Below, one piece after another: positions 1 to 11,774 of a stretch of DNA of 64,000 nt (position 1 is the first letter of the stretch; every line of letters begins with the position of its first letter). Origin of the DNA: Sodiomyces alkalinus F11 (taxonomy: Eukaryota; Ascomycota; Sordariomycetes; Glomerellales; Plectosphaerellaceae); contig NW_021167090.1 in the NCBI RefSeq assembly GCF_003711515.1, positions 379,346-443,345 of the forward strand, in the 5' to 3' direction. A model generated the notes under the pieces. It did no database searches, was not told where the DNA came from, and saw only the letters and a list, made by a program, of their open reading frames with translations. Both the position numbers and the translations under genes were made by a program.

Positions 1-14
1 AAAGCGAGGGTAGT

Positions 15-52
15 AATTAATTCTAATCTAAGGAATTAATTCTAATCTAAGG
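15..52. repeat. Perfect 19-bp tandem duplication
   Basis: Two adjacent identical 19-bp copies, 15-33 and 34-52, lie in the RIP-type block. Confidence 0.9.
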
Positions 53-1175
53 CTCCGTGTCGGAAGTTATTAAAAATATACGCTTCCGGCCGCGAAGATT
101 TATTATTAATGGTAGCACCTTACTTTTACCCGCCTCCTATTCCTCTATACCGTATTCCTCCATACCGTGATCCTCCTCTTCTATATAAGCCTACGCGTAA
201 GTATCCGGTACTATCTCAGTCTTAACCACCTACGGCTCGGTCTTAACCTACGGTTCGGTCTTTACTATTACCTTTACGGCTTATTTCCCTTTCCCCTTTC
301 CGGTCTGCTTTTTCGCACGGGTCCCCTTTCCGACTTCCTTCTTTATAGCGATCGGCACCTCCTTATTATCGTTATTTCCTTTTATATTATTCCGTTTACC
401 TAAGGTTAGCTTTACCAGGGCGGGTACCTTAGTCTTTCGGAGGAAGGTAAGATAATATTCCTTTATAAGACCGAGACTAGATTCGCGTAGAAACGCACGG
501 AGCGTTATAGTATTATACGCCTTATTACGGAAAAAGATAATAGTTTTCGGGTTCTTCTAATCATATAGAAAGACCGTAAGGTCCTAATTAAACTAGTATT
601 TATCGGATATAAACTAGCTTATAAGGTAGCGTATAAAGTCTTAGTGGTTCGGAAAAGTCTAGTCTAGTATAATCGAAACACGGCCGGTAATTTTTTATTC
701 TCTAATCTTATAAACTTTAAGATATCCACGCCGCCGATATCTTAAATGTAGTACTCGCCGCTATACAGGCTAATACTAATCTCCTTCGTAGCCTACGGCT
801 GCTTTTCTTTCTGTGTTAATTAGATACTAGCCCTACGCTACGCCTCGCCGCTTCGAAACGTAGTTAGAAGCACTCTACCCTATACCTACGCCTACGCGAC
901 GGCGCCGGGTATATAAAGCGCCTTCGGTTCCGTATCTTCGCGCTTTAAGCGGGGAGGAGTATCTACGGTTAAGTCGATAACCGTGTCGTCGTCGTTAATA
1001 GGAGGTATTAATTCGTTCTTAAGGAGTATAGTTTTAAACCGGCCTGCACCGTATTTAGCGTATACTAACTAATCAGGATTAGTATCGAAAAGAATAGTAT
1101 AATAGACCTTAACGTCAGGGTAAATAAGCATAGTTAGGGGCGTTATTATACAGACTATTATATAACTATTAGCGT

Positions 1176-1300
1176 AGATGCCTCTTCTAAATAGGCCCTG
1201 CGATAGTTATATGGATACATACAGCGCTCTATAGATATAGATTCCTCTTCTGAATAGGCACTATGATAGTTATATAGATATATATAGGGCTATACAGATT
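1176..1300. repeat. Diverged 63-bp tandem pair
   Basis: The string cctcttct recurs at 1181 and 1244 with matching flanks (a-taggc, gatagttatat-gata). This gives two copies 63 bp apart that differ mostly by transitions, as expected if the copies were RIP-mutated after duplication. Confidence 0.6.
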
Positions 1301-1440
1301 AGGTTTATATATATATACCCTATAACCCTGCTTAATTATATCTGCACACGCCTATATATAAATCGTACTACTAGGTAAAAGACTTCTACGGCCCGGGTGA
1401 ACCTATTAATCGATTATTACTATTTTTAGAAGTTGAAACA

Positions 1441-2769
1441 GACCGTCCTGCAGCTTGCCGTAGTTTCTCCTCTTTTTCTTCTTTTTCTGGACAAACTCGA
1501 GGTTGCCGCTCACATTGCCGTGAGCCCCGTTCTAACCCCGTTCGAACCTCCCCTCATCGAGTACCTCCGTAGTTTCGAGCCGGGCGTACTCAGTAAGGTA
1601 GCGTGAGCGTGGCCTTTCGCGCTGGTTCCCTTTTTAGTTTCCCCTGAAAAGTACCGATTCGTCTAACCGTCCCATTAGCTGGCCCTTGTTCTCTTGACCT
1701 GACCCCGTACTTCGTCCGTTGTGGCCCTTCGTGGGGACCCTGGATTCGTCCTCGTTGAACCCGCCAACCAACCCGCCCCCGACTGCCATGACCTGCCGTG
1801 ACTGGAGCTTCGGGAACAAAACATGGGTAGGTCATGTCATTGTAAACTTGTACTCCGCACCCTAAGGTACCTTACCTTACCTTACCTTATCTCTCCTACA
1901 ACGTACCTTACCTGGTACCTTGCACTTGCAACCTGGAAGGTACGAAAACAATAGCTTCCTCCGTGAACCCTCTTCGTCCTTTTCTTCTCCCTCCCCGCCT
2001 CTTCACCCCCTTCACCCCCTTCACCCCGCTTCCGTCTCGTTTCCCCTGAATCGAAAGAAGGAAAAGGGATACTTGCTCCATCTTGACTCCATATTTCTTC
2101 CCCCATCTCATTGAGCACTGACTCCGGCTCTTCACCCCGGGATCCCCTCTTATCTTATAAGGACACGCTACGCTTTAGCAGACCCAGTGCAGTGACAGCT
2201 TCAGAGCCCCAAGAGCTCGAGGATCAAACTCTTTGGTCTAGCCCCAGTCTCGCACCGGTCGTTTTTGAATCCCGTCGATCGCCCCGTTTCCCGACATCTC
2301 TCCCGGACTCCATCCAGAAGAGGGTTCTTTTCCTTCTCAGTCCCGCCTACCTGGATTCCCGACTCCCATGCCGTGCTCAAATTTCCACCTTCACATCCGT
2401 TGACTTGGGATTCGAGTCCAGCCCCTCCGAAGCCGCTGCGGATTAGTCCTTGGCCTACTTGATCCGAAAACTTCATTAGCTCATGTATAACTATCGCCAT
2501 CGCTAGATCCATCGTCCTTCCCCCCCCGCCCCTCTCTCGTCGCATTTACATTTCAAGACATTTCTTAGACTTTCCTCAGAGATACCACCATCCCGTCGCT
2601 CGTCTATTTCGCTGTTCGACGTTGCTCGTTTTTTCAATCTCCAGTGTTGAGTCTACAGGATCGACTTCCCAGCTATAACCGCTGGCGAGAGAGTGAAAGA
2701 TCCAGAGAGAGCGAGAGAGAGAGAGAGAGAGAGAGAGCTCGGCCGCAAAACAAAAAACCACACACCACA
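1441..2769. other. Intergenic region and 5' leader of the monooxygenase
   Basis: No gene is supported here. An accttaccttacctt cluster lies at about 1868-1890. From 1975 on the plus strand is pyrimidine-rich and probably holds promoter and 5' UTR. A (GA)12 microsatellite at 2713-2737 sits about 33 nt before the start codon, inside the presumed leader. The short frames in both strands lack codon bias or recognisable motifs. Confidence 0.6.
2713..2737 (+). repeat. (GA)n microsatellite in the 5' leader
   Basis: About 12.5 GA units lie just upstream of the ATG at 2770. The tract is likely length-variable between strains. Confidence 0.9.
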
Positions 2770-4962
2770 ATGAGTCTCCAATCGCAGTCTTCGCCGGAGG
2801 CGCAGAAATATGACATTGGTAGGTGTTACTACGACATCCTGGGACCCGAAGAAAGGAAGAAAACCCATTGGAACTCAAAAGGGCTGACATCAACCGCAGT
2901 TATCGTCGGCGCTGGTCCTGTTGGGCTGATGCTCTCAACATGCCTGGCTAGATGGGGCTACAAGATCAAGCACATCGACAACCGACCCGAGCCGACCCAG
3001 ACCGGCCGGGCCGACGGCATCCAACCGCGCTCCCTCGACCTCCTCCGGAACATGGGCCTCAAGTCGCCTCTCATGGCCCACAAGCCCGCCCGCGTCTACG
3101 AAGTTGCCTTTTGGGACCCGGCCAAGGAGGGTACCGGCATTGCGAGGACCGGTACCTGGGCAAGCTGCCCGAGCTTCATCGACGCCCGCTACCCTTTCAC
3201 CACCCTTCTCCACCAGGGCCACATCGAGCGCGTCTTCCTCGCTGACCTCGCCAAGCACAACGTCGAAGTCCAGCGGCCTTGGACCATCAAGGGCTTCACC
3301 TCCAACGAGGCCGAGAACCCGGAGTATCCCGTGGAGGTCCAACTGGAGCACGTGGATGGGAAGGCGAGCGAGACGCTCCGTGCCAAGTACCTCTTCGGCG
3401 GCGAGGGTGCCCGCTCCTTTGTCCGGGAACAACTCAACATCGGCATCAAGCACAAGGACCCCATCGAGCACGTATGGGGAGTTATGGACGGCGTCGTCCA
3501 GACCGATTTCCCCGATATTCAGGTTCGTATACTTTTTCACACAACCCTTTTTTTTGTTTCTTCTTCTTCTTTCCCCCCGGATCCACAACTGACCTGCGGG
3601 GTTCATAGATGAAATGTACCATTCACAGCGAACACGGTTCCATCATGGTCATCCCCAGAGAGGACAACATGGTTCGCCTCTACATTCAAATCGCGTCGTC
3701 GACCGATCCCGACTGGCACCCACGCAAGACAGCCACTGCCGAGGATGTTCAGGCCTCGGCACAGCGCATCCTCCAGCCCTACACCATCTCGTGGGAGAGG
3801 GTTGAGTGGTACTCCGTCTACCCCATCGGCCAAGGCCTCGGCGACAGGTACACTCTGGACTGCCGCGTTTTCCTCGGCGGCGATGCCGTTCACACGCACA
3901 GCGTAAGCCCCTTCTCCCCTTTTTCTTCCCCTACCCACCTCAACAACCGTAGCGTTCTGATCAGGTCGCTTACTTTCCTTCACACACACACACACACAGC
4001 CCAAGGCTGGTCAGGGCATGAACACTGCTTTCCTGGATGCGCAGAACTTGGCATGGAAAATCCATTTGGTTGAGGCCGGATTCGCCGATCGCAGCGTTTT
4101 GCAGACGTACGAGCAAGAGCGCAGACAAGTTGCGGAGTCCTTGTTGGACTTCGACAACCGATATGCCAAGCTCTTCTCGCAGAGACCAACGGCGGCATCC
4201 GAGGCCGAGGCGGCATTGAAGAAGAAGGATACTGGTTCGAGCGAGGGCGAGAACGCGTTCATCAAGGCCTTCAAGGAGGCTTGCGAGTTTACCAGCGGCT
4301 ACGGCGTCGCTTACCAGCCCAACGTCCTGAACTGGTCTCCCAGCCACCCAGCTCGATCGCCCGTCATCAACCCGACCGGCTCCACCCTGCGCACCGGTCG
4401 CCTCCTGATCAACGCCAACGTCACCAGGGTCGTCGACGCGAACGTGGTCCACCTGGAGCAAGAGGTGCCCATGAACGGCTCGTTCCGCATCTTCGTGTTC
4501 GCTGGCAAGCCGTCGGTGACGGCCGGTGCTCTCACTGATTTCGCCAACAAGCTCCAGAGCAAGGACTCGTTCTACATGGCGTACCAGAGGCCAGACCAGG
4601 ACCAGGTGTCATACCACGAGCAACACAACCCGCACAGCCTCTTCTTCACCTTCTGCACCATTTTCTCCGAGCGGAGGAGTAACATCGAGATCAGCCGCCA
4701 CGTGCCGAGCCTGTTGGCCCGCTACCGGGCGCACATCTACGCCGATGACCAGTGGGACCGGCGCATGCCTGACGCCAAGGCGGCGGCCCATGCCAAGGCC
4801 GGCTTGGATGAGGAGAAGGGAGGCGTCGTGGTCGTGCGGCCGGACGGCTATGTGGGTATGGTTGCCCAGCTGGTCGAGGGCAGCGGGACCGTGGACGCCC
4901 TCAACGAGTACTTTGGTGCCTTTACGACGAAGAAGCTTGGCCAGAAGCTGTCGCTTCTATAA
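2770..4962 (+). CDS. FAD-dependent aromatic hydroxylase, phenol 2-monooxygenase type
   Basis: Three exons, 2770-3522, 3609-3902 and 4000-4962, encode 669 residues. Introns 3523-3608 and 3903-3999 are GT-AG and frame-preserving; the second ends in a (CA)n tract before the acceptor. The N-terminus has the dinucleotide-binding motif [11 protein letters not shown] near residue 47, then a GRADG motif. The FAD ribityl-binding motif [15 protein letters not shown] spans the second splice junction, which confirms the joint. The rest matches the phenol hydroxylase layout: FAD domain, substrate domain and a C-terminal thioredoxin-like dimerisation domain ending [13 protein letters not shown]. Family members use NADPH and O2 to ortho-hydroxylate phenols. 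The exact substrate is not shown: aromatic catabolism or secondary-metabolite tailoring are both possible. No catechol dioxygenase or regulator lies nearby, so it looks like a stand-alone gene next to a transposon relic. Confidence 0.9.
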
Positions 4963-6271
4963 AGGTGCCCTGGGTGGCCAGCCATGTTCGTGCCAGGGGC
5001 TTGTTGCGGCGTTGAATGGGACATGCATGTATAGATGTTGCTCTTTTTTTCTTCCGGGGGGGGTTTTTTTTCCCGTGTGAGATGAGACTCATGAATCGGG
5101 GGTTGTGAGTTTGTTGAGGGAGGGTATCTCAAGCGTAAGATCATTTCGATGTAAAAACGGAGCATAAATGAATTTAGTTTTGGATGGCATTGATCTGCCT
5201 GCCGATGGCGACTGTTAGCTTTCTAACCCGAGGGTTTATGTGCGGAAGCATCTTTATGATGTCGCCAAATGAAGACCGAACTAGGGAATGTAAATAAGAC
5301 TCTGGAGCAATGAATTAATTAGTTTACCTGTTCGTACGTAACCCTATTCTGAATGATTATGTCTGTGACAGGAGGAGGGATAGGAGGAGGATTGAGGATC
5401 GACATACCAGCGTTGAAGTGAAATACGACCGAGGTTTGTCCATCCGGGTTCATGCCAACCACACTGGTACAACATCACGTGACTCGAATTTGCTTACCTT
5501 AGGTGGGACCAGCAGGGTGCTAAGCTTAATTACACGGATACTTGACATTTTCTCATCGCCATCGCGACTTCCCTTTATGACGTTTTGCGTCGCTCGCACC
5601 TGCCTCGTCCCTTCTAAGGTTTATCCATAAATCCGAACATGCCTGCCTCGCACCTTCCCTTCGTCGACATACTAAGTTAAACCCTACCGAGACGCGAAAC
5701 CACGATTGACATCACGCGAGCGAAACACAGGAAAGAAGTAAACAAACCGAGACGCGACACAGAGCCTATATCCGTCCCCGATTTCCCATTCCTCGCTCTT
5801 TTCAACAATCGCAACAGCTTCATCGATCAAGCAAACGTGTAACGTCCAACCAGTTTTCTTTCAGCTTCTTCAACTACCAAAACAACTTCCCCCTGCTGCC
5901 TTCTTGAACACAAGATTCACTTCACTACACCTCAATACTTTGACTCTCGATTTCCATTTTCCATTGCTTTGGCTGCCTCAGCCCTTCCAAATTTCCCGCT
6001 TTGTCAAAACCACTGGACCGTTTTCCAGCAACGCCCTCTTCTCTTCCTCTTCATCTGTGCTACGTGGCACCTACGACGAACTTCTATCCCGCTGACACGT
6101 CGGTTAATTAACCCTTTGATATCACCTTCCTCCTTCCCGCCTCACTTCTCATCTCATACTTCCATCACCGCTACCTCAATTATCCGCATCTCCGCCTTCC
6201 CGTTATTATCCATCGAGACTTCCCCCATCCGCACTACGTAACCCGAAACAACAAGGAAATTAACCGTCATC
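4963..6271. other. Intergenic region: 3' end of the monooxygenase gene and leader of the SUMO protease gene
   Basis: No gene seen. About 5750-6270 is pyrimidine-rich on the plus strand and looks like the promoter and long leader of the next gene. An ATCACGTGA site lies at 5474-5482. Confidence 0.6.
5474..5482. promoter_or_regulatory. E-box-like ATCACGTGA site
   Basis: Palindromic core TCACGTGA, about 790 bp before the SUMO protease start. It is one of at least five intergenic copies in the window. It matches the general Cbf1/bHLH site; the function here is inferred. Confidence 0.4.
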
Positions 6272-9200
6272 ATGGCGACAGATCAGCCCCAGCCGAACTC
6301 CTCTGACTTCCTCGAGATCCGCGATACCTATAGCCACTGGAAACCCGAGTCGCGTTTTCGCGGCACCGCTTTCGATTCCCAAACCACCATCTATCCATAT
6401 AAATGGGAAGTCGTTCCAGAGAACCCGTTGGTTCTCCGTAACCCGGGCCTGTCCGTCAGCGACCGCCTTACAGGCCGCTGCATTGCCAAGAAACATTCCT
6501 GGATGCTTTACACACGCTACGGCGGCAAAGAAGCTGTCAAGTGGAGACTGTTCGAGCAGGAAGAACAAAGACAATTCGCTCGTATCAAAGAAGAAGACGA
6601 GCTTAAACGCGGTATCATTTATCCTGAGGGGGGCGGTTCCCCGCGTCACCTATTTCCACCCGGTCGTCGTCGGAATTTGATCATACGTCCGGCACAAGTC
6701 GACCTCTTCACCGGAAAGAAGCTCGCCCGCGATCCGCGTCCATCGCTCAAGTGGGACAAGGTGACGACAGGTTACCGTCTCGGAGACGCCATCCGAGCCC
6801 ACGAGGCCGCCAACAGGTCCTCCCGCAAGCGTAAGGCCGAAGATCTGGAGCCGGAGGATCTAGATCCCGATCTGGCTGCCTAGGACGCAGCTAGTCAGGC
6901 ATTCCTCGCATCTGAAACCTCCCGCGCTCCTGCCGCCGCTGGCAATGAAGCCGGCCCCGTACTGAATGTTCACAATGTGAGTGCATTACGCCGTCTACTG
7001 CTACCGCTTATCTTAACCGTGAAGATGCTGACGAATTGATGCAGATCCCGCCATCCAACCCTGCCGCTACTTGGCAACCAAAGTCGTGGATCAGATCCAT
7101 CATGGCGTCCTTGACCGGAGCCGTCACTACAATCACTACACAGCTCGGCAGTTTTGGTATGTGTATCTGTGTTTCTCTCTACACTGAGAAAGAGGTCTAA
7201 CCCCTCCCAGTCAAGCAGTGTAGGGTTCGCCCAGGTCCACGTATGCGGCAAGTCGATCCTACCACGGGTCATGTCAGCTCGAAAAGACGATGCTGTTCAT
7301 TGGATGACGACCCAGTTCGTTGGATTGACGAGGAAAACCGTCTGAACGTTCTGCGCCAGAGACTCGGCTTCGTCGCTGCTTTGAAGCGCACGGTCGAAAA
7401 TATCGACGACACGATGGTCATCGATTCTCATCACGAACCCACACCTCCTACTTCACCCAACGGCATCACTTCACCCAACGGCATCACCAGAGATTCACTC
7501 CAGGATCTTGATCACAATCCCTTCGAGAGCTCGCAGCTCACGCGTTTTGTGGAGATTAAGCCGATCCTCGCTGATGCAGTTGATGTCCTGAGTGGCATCT
7601 ATTCTGCCGATTTCCTGACGACGCTAAAAAATATGATGGAACACCCACAGATCCAAGTCGAATACCCCACGGTGCCGGAAGACGTTCGGAAGATCAAGTC
7701 GACCTTGCTTTTGCTGGAGGACTTTCCTCGCAGCTTGGATTTCACCCTCCGTTCCGCTAGAATATCTCGAGGCACGCTTCGAGTCATTTGTATTGATCTC
7801 AAGGCTCTACTTGAGAAGCAGCCGATTCCTGCTCTTGTCAAGGGCTCTATCACACTTACCCGTCTTGGGCGAGATGAAGCCGCTTTGGGGACCAAGCCCA
7901 CTGCACAGTCGGCACCAGCCGTTCCCGTCATGCCTGGAAGCTTTCCTGGTGACCCATCTTCTCGAGCTGCGCGACGCCGTGATCCCTTCGCTCTAGATCA
8001 TGAGAGGCAATCTTCCACCCCCGAACTGCCGGACTTTCCCAAGAGAGGATTCTCGCGAAAGCATCGCACCATTCCTATAGAGCTGATTTTGCACCACCTA
8101 ATTCCTGAGGCCAATGTTCCGACCTACGGAAAATATACTTCTGATGGCTCTCAGCGAAAGAAACCGGCACCCCGGTCCATTTTAAGGACTAAATTGAAGT
8201 CCTTGTCTCCAACAAACCCCAAGCGGCTGCAAAGTGCAACGAAGATGAAGTCGGTGCATTTCGCTTCCCCTTTGCACATGCCGTCCCCCGAGCCAAGATC
8301 TCGCTTCCTTACCCCCACTAAGAAAAGGTTGACGGGGATTTCTGACCCGTTTTATTTGCGTTACCGCACACCCCCCCACTCTCCTCAACTTGCATCTCCC
8401 AATCTTCCCGACTCGCCCCTCGTCGCACCGAGCAGGACGGTCCAAACAGCCTCTTCGGCGCAGATTGATGGATCTGCCGACCTTGACGATACCGTAAACG
8501 ATACGATGGCTACTGCCGGTGCTCGCGAGAGTACAGCTGCGAATGAGTCTCCAGAGGATGACTCGGCCAATCATGCGGGTGAAAATCAACCCGCTCAGCA
8601 AGAAACCCAATCAATAACCCACAATGAGAACAATGAGAACAATGCATCCCAAGACCAGGATGCTCAAGACGCAGAGCAGGAGCTCCAAACCACAAATGAT
8701 GCAGACAAACAGGAGAATGAGGAGACGACTGACGAAGATGACGTCGTTCGTAGGCGACAGCCCAGCATCATGAAGACCATGATTGAATCGGTCAATGCCA
8801 GATTCCCCAAGAAGGCAGCTCGGCCGTTTGAGGGCGACGATTCGCCTCCACTACTAGCACTACAAGGATTACGAATTAGCGGTGGAAAGAAGGAAGACAT
8901 AGACGACATCGGCATTGCGAAGCAGCTTGAACAGGAGGCAGAAGAAGCCAGGGCTAGGGAAGAAGAGGAGAGACTTGCGGAGGAAGAGAAACTGCGCAGG
9001 ACGGGCGGCCTGCGGAGCCCTCATAAACCGCTCGTCGCGCCCCTGTCGGAGGAATGGGCGCAAAGGGCGAGAGGCAGCCTCCACTCGAGCAGTGGTGCCC
9101 TCGCGTCCACGTCCGAGGGAACTCAACTACGCCAGCACGATTTTGCTACCGTCGTGCCCGCCACCGAATGGCTTAACGACGAAATTGTCAACGGTTCGCT

Positions 9201-9762
9201 GCAATGGCTCGATCGCTATGTCAACGCCAAAGCTGGGATCACCGACACTCGATCCCATGACCGCACGTTCCTCGCCTGCTCGACATTCATGTGGGAAAGG
9301 ATCAACCAAGCCGGCCCTGGAAGTACCGAACGCGCTCTCCGACGCGTTGGCGTGAGCAAGAACAACTTCCTCAATCTCGACGCGGTGCTCTTACCGCTTT
9401 GCGAAAGAAATCATTGGACACTAATCGTGATCCGACCGAAACAACGGACGATTGCGCACATGAATTCGATGAGCCCTACCGGGTCGACCCGGCACCTCAG
9501 GAAGGCACAGGAATGGGTCGAGGCGACATTGAAGGAGAAATACGTAGAGGACGAGTGGAAAGTCGTGGACCACGAAGCACCGCTCCAGACTAACGGTTAC
9601 GACTGCGGTGTGCATACGATCACCAACGGTATATGCATCGCTCTGGGGCTCAACCCCATCGACGCTTACGCGTCACATGAGATGCCGCTGCAACGTTTGC
9701 GCATTGCGGCCATGCTTCTGAATGGAGGCTTCACTGGGGATTTCGACCTGGCGGACATCTAG
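6272..9762 (+). CDS. Ulp1/SENP-family SUMO protease (C48 peptidase), with altered catalytic Asp
   Basis: Preferred model: exons 6272-6830, 6891-6976, 7045-7156 and 7211-9762, giving 1102 residues. The first reading frame runs into TAG at 6881-6883, but coding continues in the same frame to a good donor at 6977. A 60-nt in-frame interval 6831-6890 (gtaagg to gcag) would remove the stop; its branch site is weak, so a nonsense mutation is the alternative. Introns 6977-7044 (branch ctgac) and 7157-7210 are well supported. The C-terminal 220 residues are a Ulp1 domain: WLNDEIVNGSLQWL, NHWTLIVI (His codon 9412), oxyanion Gln (9586) and nucleophile Cys in GYDCG (9604). The position of the catalytic Asp is Asn (codon 9463). 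Family members mature SUMO or remove it from targets at the nuclear envelope. The middle is charged and low-complexity with an Arg/Glu coiled-coil segment before the protease domain. The N-terminal 200 residues are unrecognised. Confidence 0.85.
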
Positions 9763-9842
9763 AAAGATGCCGCCGGGCCCCTGCCTCTTGGAGGTTCTGA
9801 TGAACAAACGACGGACGTTTTGCGTTCATGTGGTTTACCACA

Positions 9843-10030
9843 GAAACGACGGGTCCGTGGACCACCACGAAAACCCCGGGCCCGTCGGCCACCACTGAAA
9901 CGACGGGTCCGTGGGCCACCGCCAAAATGACCTCGGGCCCGTCGGCCACCACAGAAACGACGGGTCCGTGGACCACCACCAAACGAACCCCGGGCCCGTT
10001 GGCCACTACAGAAACGACGTCGTGGACCAC
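9843..10030 (+). repeat. 54/57-bp minisatellite downstream of the SUMO protease gene
   Basis: The string gaaacgacgggtccgtgg starts at 9843, 9897 and 9954, and a shortened copy starts at 10011. Periods are therefore 54, 57 and 57 bp, about 3.3 units. A further partial match lies near 10091. All periods are multiples of three, so an ATG-started frame 9828-10223 (131 residues) reads through as a Thr/Pro/Gly-Trp repeat. Whether it is translated is unknown; it may simply be 3' UTR or intergenic satellite. Confidence 0.85.
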
Positions 10031-11752
10031 CTCAGACACTCCGGATGTAGAGAATACGGCATTGTCGTTGATGCGGTTCACCACAAGACCCCCGGGCCCG
10101 TTGGCCGGAGACTCAGTTCAGGGCAGAGAGATATTTGTTCGTCTTTCATGGCAGGCGTTTGGATGTGTTAGGAGTATGATACCACCAGAGATATCCCCTC
10201 ACGAGGCAAGCGCAGGCGTCTAGAGACAATGCAATGTTAAAAGTGTTAAGAGTTCTTGGCAATGAAAGGGCTGACCACGATTCTGGTATGGTGTTTCGTA
10301 GACTGGTTCTGATCCATGTGGGAGCTGCTAGACGTACGTACATGGTCACAGGTCGTAATCGGGCCATGCAAAGCGCGAACTTTGAAATCCACCTAGTCCC
10401 AAGTCTACTAGACACAAAGGGCAGGCCGCAGGAAGGGAAGGTGTTCTAGCAAAGCCCGGGGAAGGGAGACGCGCGGCTGGATTGACGGGAGAGTGGCTTT
10501 TACTTGCTTGGCAGATGCAGGCAAGAGAGCGGGTGGATGGCAATGCAGCCGCGAGTAAGCAGTTGGCCGTTTGTATTTTTCATCGCCAACCGAACCGCTT
10601 CACCGCCTGGCTGACCGCTGTATGGGTACCACGGTGGATGGATGGGTTGAAGGGGGCTGAATGCAAATGGCCGGCCAGACACGGATGTGGATAAAAACGG
10701 CGGGATTGAGAGGGCCTGATGTGAGAATGGCGTAAAATCCGTCCTTCCGACGTGTGGATAGGTGGATAGATGTGATACACGCTGGAGTCAAAAGGACCAT
10801 CAACTTGTATCCGTGCCTCCACCCGGGCTGCTATATTTCGTCTTATATCTCCATAGATAGATCTTACTTAACTGCCTATTTCAGCGATCGGCCGATGAAC
10901 TGGGCTGACATCACGGCGAAGCCAAGAGGGTTACGGAAGACAGGAAGACCTTGATCCATTTACATGCGTGGGCAGTCATGGCACTTTTGCTTCATCGTTT
11001 GGTTTTATGTGTGTTCGGTATGACATGGGATTCCACCGATGTCGCCTGGAAGATTGCTCACTCCGTAGTCCCTTTGCCTTTGTTGCCCTCTGATCTACGC
11101 GCGGTAACGGTAATCGTAATACGGACGGCCATTGGTGTCTCTCCCAAGTCGAAACCTGGAAGCCAAGATGGCACGGATGACAAGGGTGGTGGTGTTCTAG
11201 AAGGTCTACCCGCCCGGCCGCTTCCGATGCCAACACCGGGGTGGCTTGCTTTTACTTCTTGTTTCCAGCGGATGGGTCGGTACATGTTGGTGGCCTGGTG
11301 TGTAGGAGTACTACGAAGTATTCGTAAGGTATGTACGGATAGAAACACACAAAGTCAAGTACTTTCGTACGGTATCAGAAGAACTTTGGAGTCAGATGGG
11401 GGATCAGGGCGATTTTACTCCATAAGGTACCTAGATCGAAGGGGAAGCAAAAGGGAAGGGAAGGAAGGGCCATAAGCCCATGACCTTCCCACTCCAGATC
11501 GGGGGCCACGGCACAGACATCCTGTGCATATACCGTTGTACGTAGGTACAGCGTACGGAGTCTCCAACGTACGTTGTATGTACGTGATGCGAGACAGGCC
11601 TCCCCGGTTTCCGGTATATCTCCCCGGGCCGCCCGTTTGTTTGCGCACAGAGACAGACAGATGTGCGGCACTTTTCCGAACCAACAGGGCGGATTTCAAA
11701 GATGGCGGCGGGCAGGCAACATTGCCGCCGAGAGTCAGCCGAAGGCATCCAA

Positions 11753-11774
11753 TTTTTTTTTTTTTTTTTTTTTT
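11753..11774. repeat. T22 homopolymer
   Basis: An uninterrupted run of 22 T in the intergenic region; prone to length error. Confidence 0.9.

Larger units (their letters stand above)
1..1440. mobile_element. AT-rich RIP-type relic, probably a mutated transposon
   Basis: The block is dense in TpA while CpA and TpG are nearly absent; for example 181-240 has about ten TpA, two CpA and no TpG, yet CpG remains common. That skew is the known mark of repeat-induced point mutation, which converts CpA to TpA in duplicated DNA of filamentous ascomycetes. No long reading frame or transposase motif survives, so the element family cannot be told. Normal composition, with CA and TG returning, starts near 1430-1450. 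A perfect 19-bp tandem duplication (15-52) and a diverged 63-bp tandem pair (about 1176-1300) lie inside. The element may extend beyond the left edge. Confidence 0.7.

Noticed and set aside
1530..1570. tRNA-like T-loop (ggttcgaac on the minus strand)
   Set aside because: No matching stems, acceptor or anticodon arm around it.
6881..6883. Programmed stop-codon readthrough in the SUMO protease and RGS genes
   Set aside because: The contexts (TAG GAC, TAG GAA) do not fit the known UGA-CUA readthrough context, and TAA, TAG and TGA all serve as normal stops in neighbouring genes. Frame-preserving introns or nonsense mutations explain the data more simply.
10951..11475. 174-codon plus-strand frame in the long intergenic region
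   Set aside because: No motif, no codon bias like the neighbours, several competing frames on both strands.
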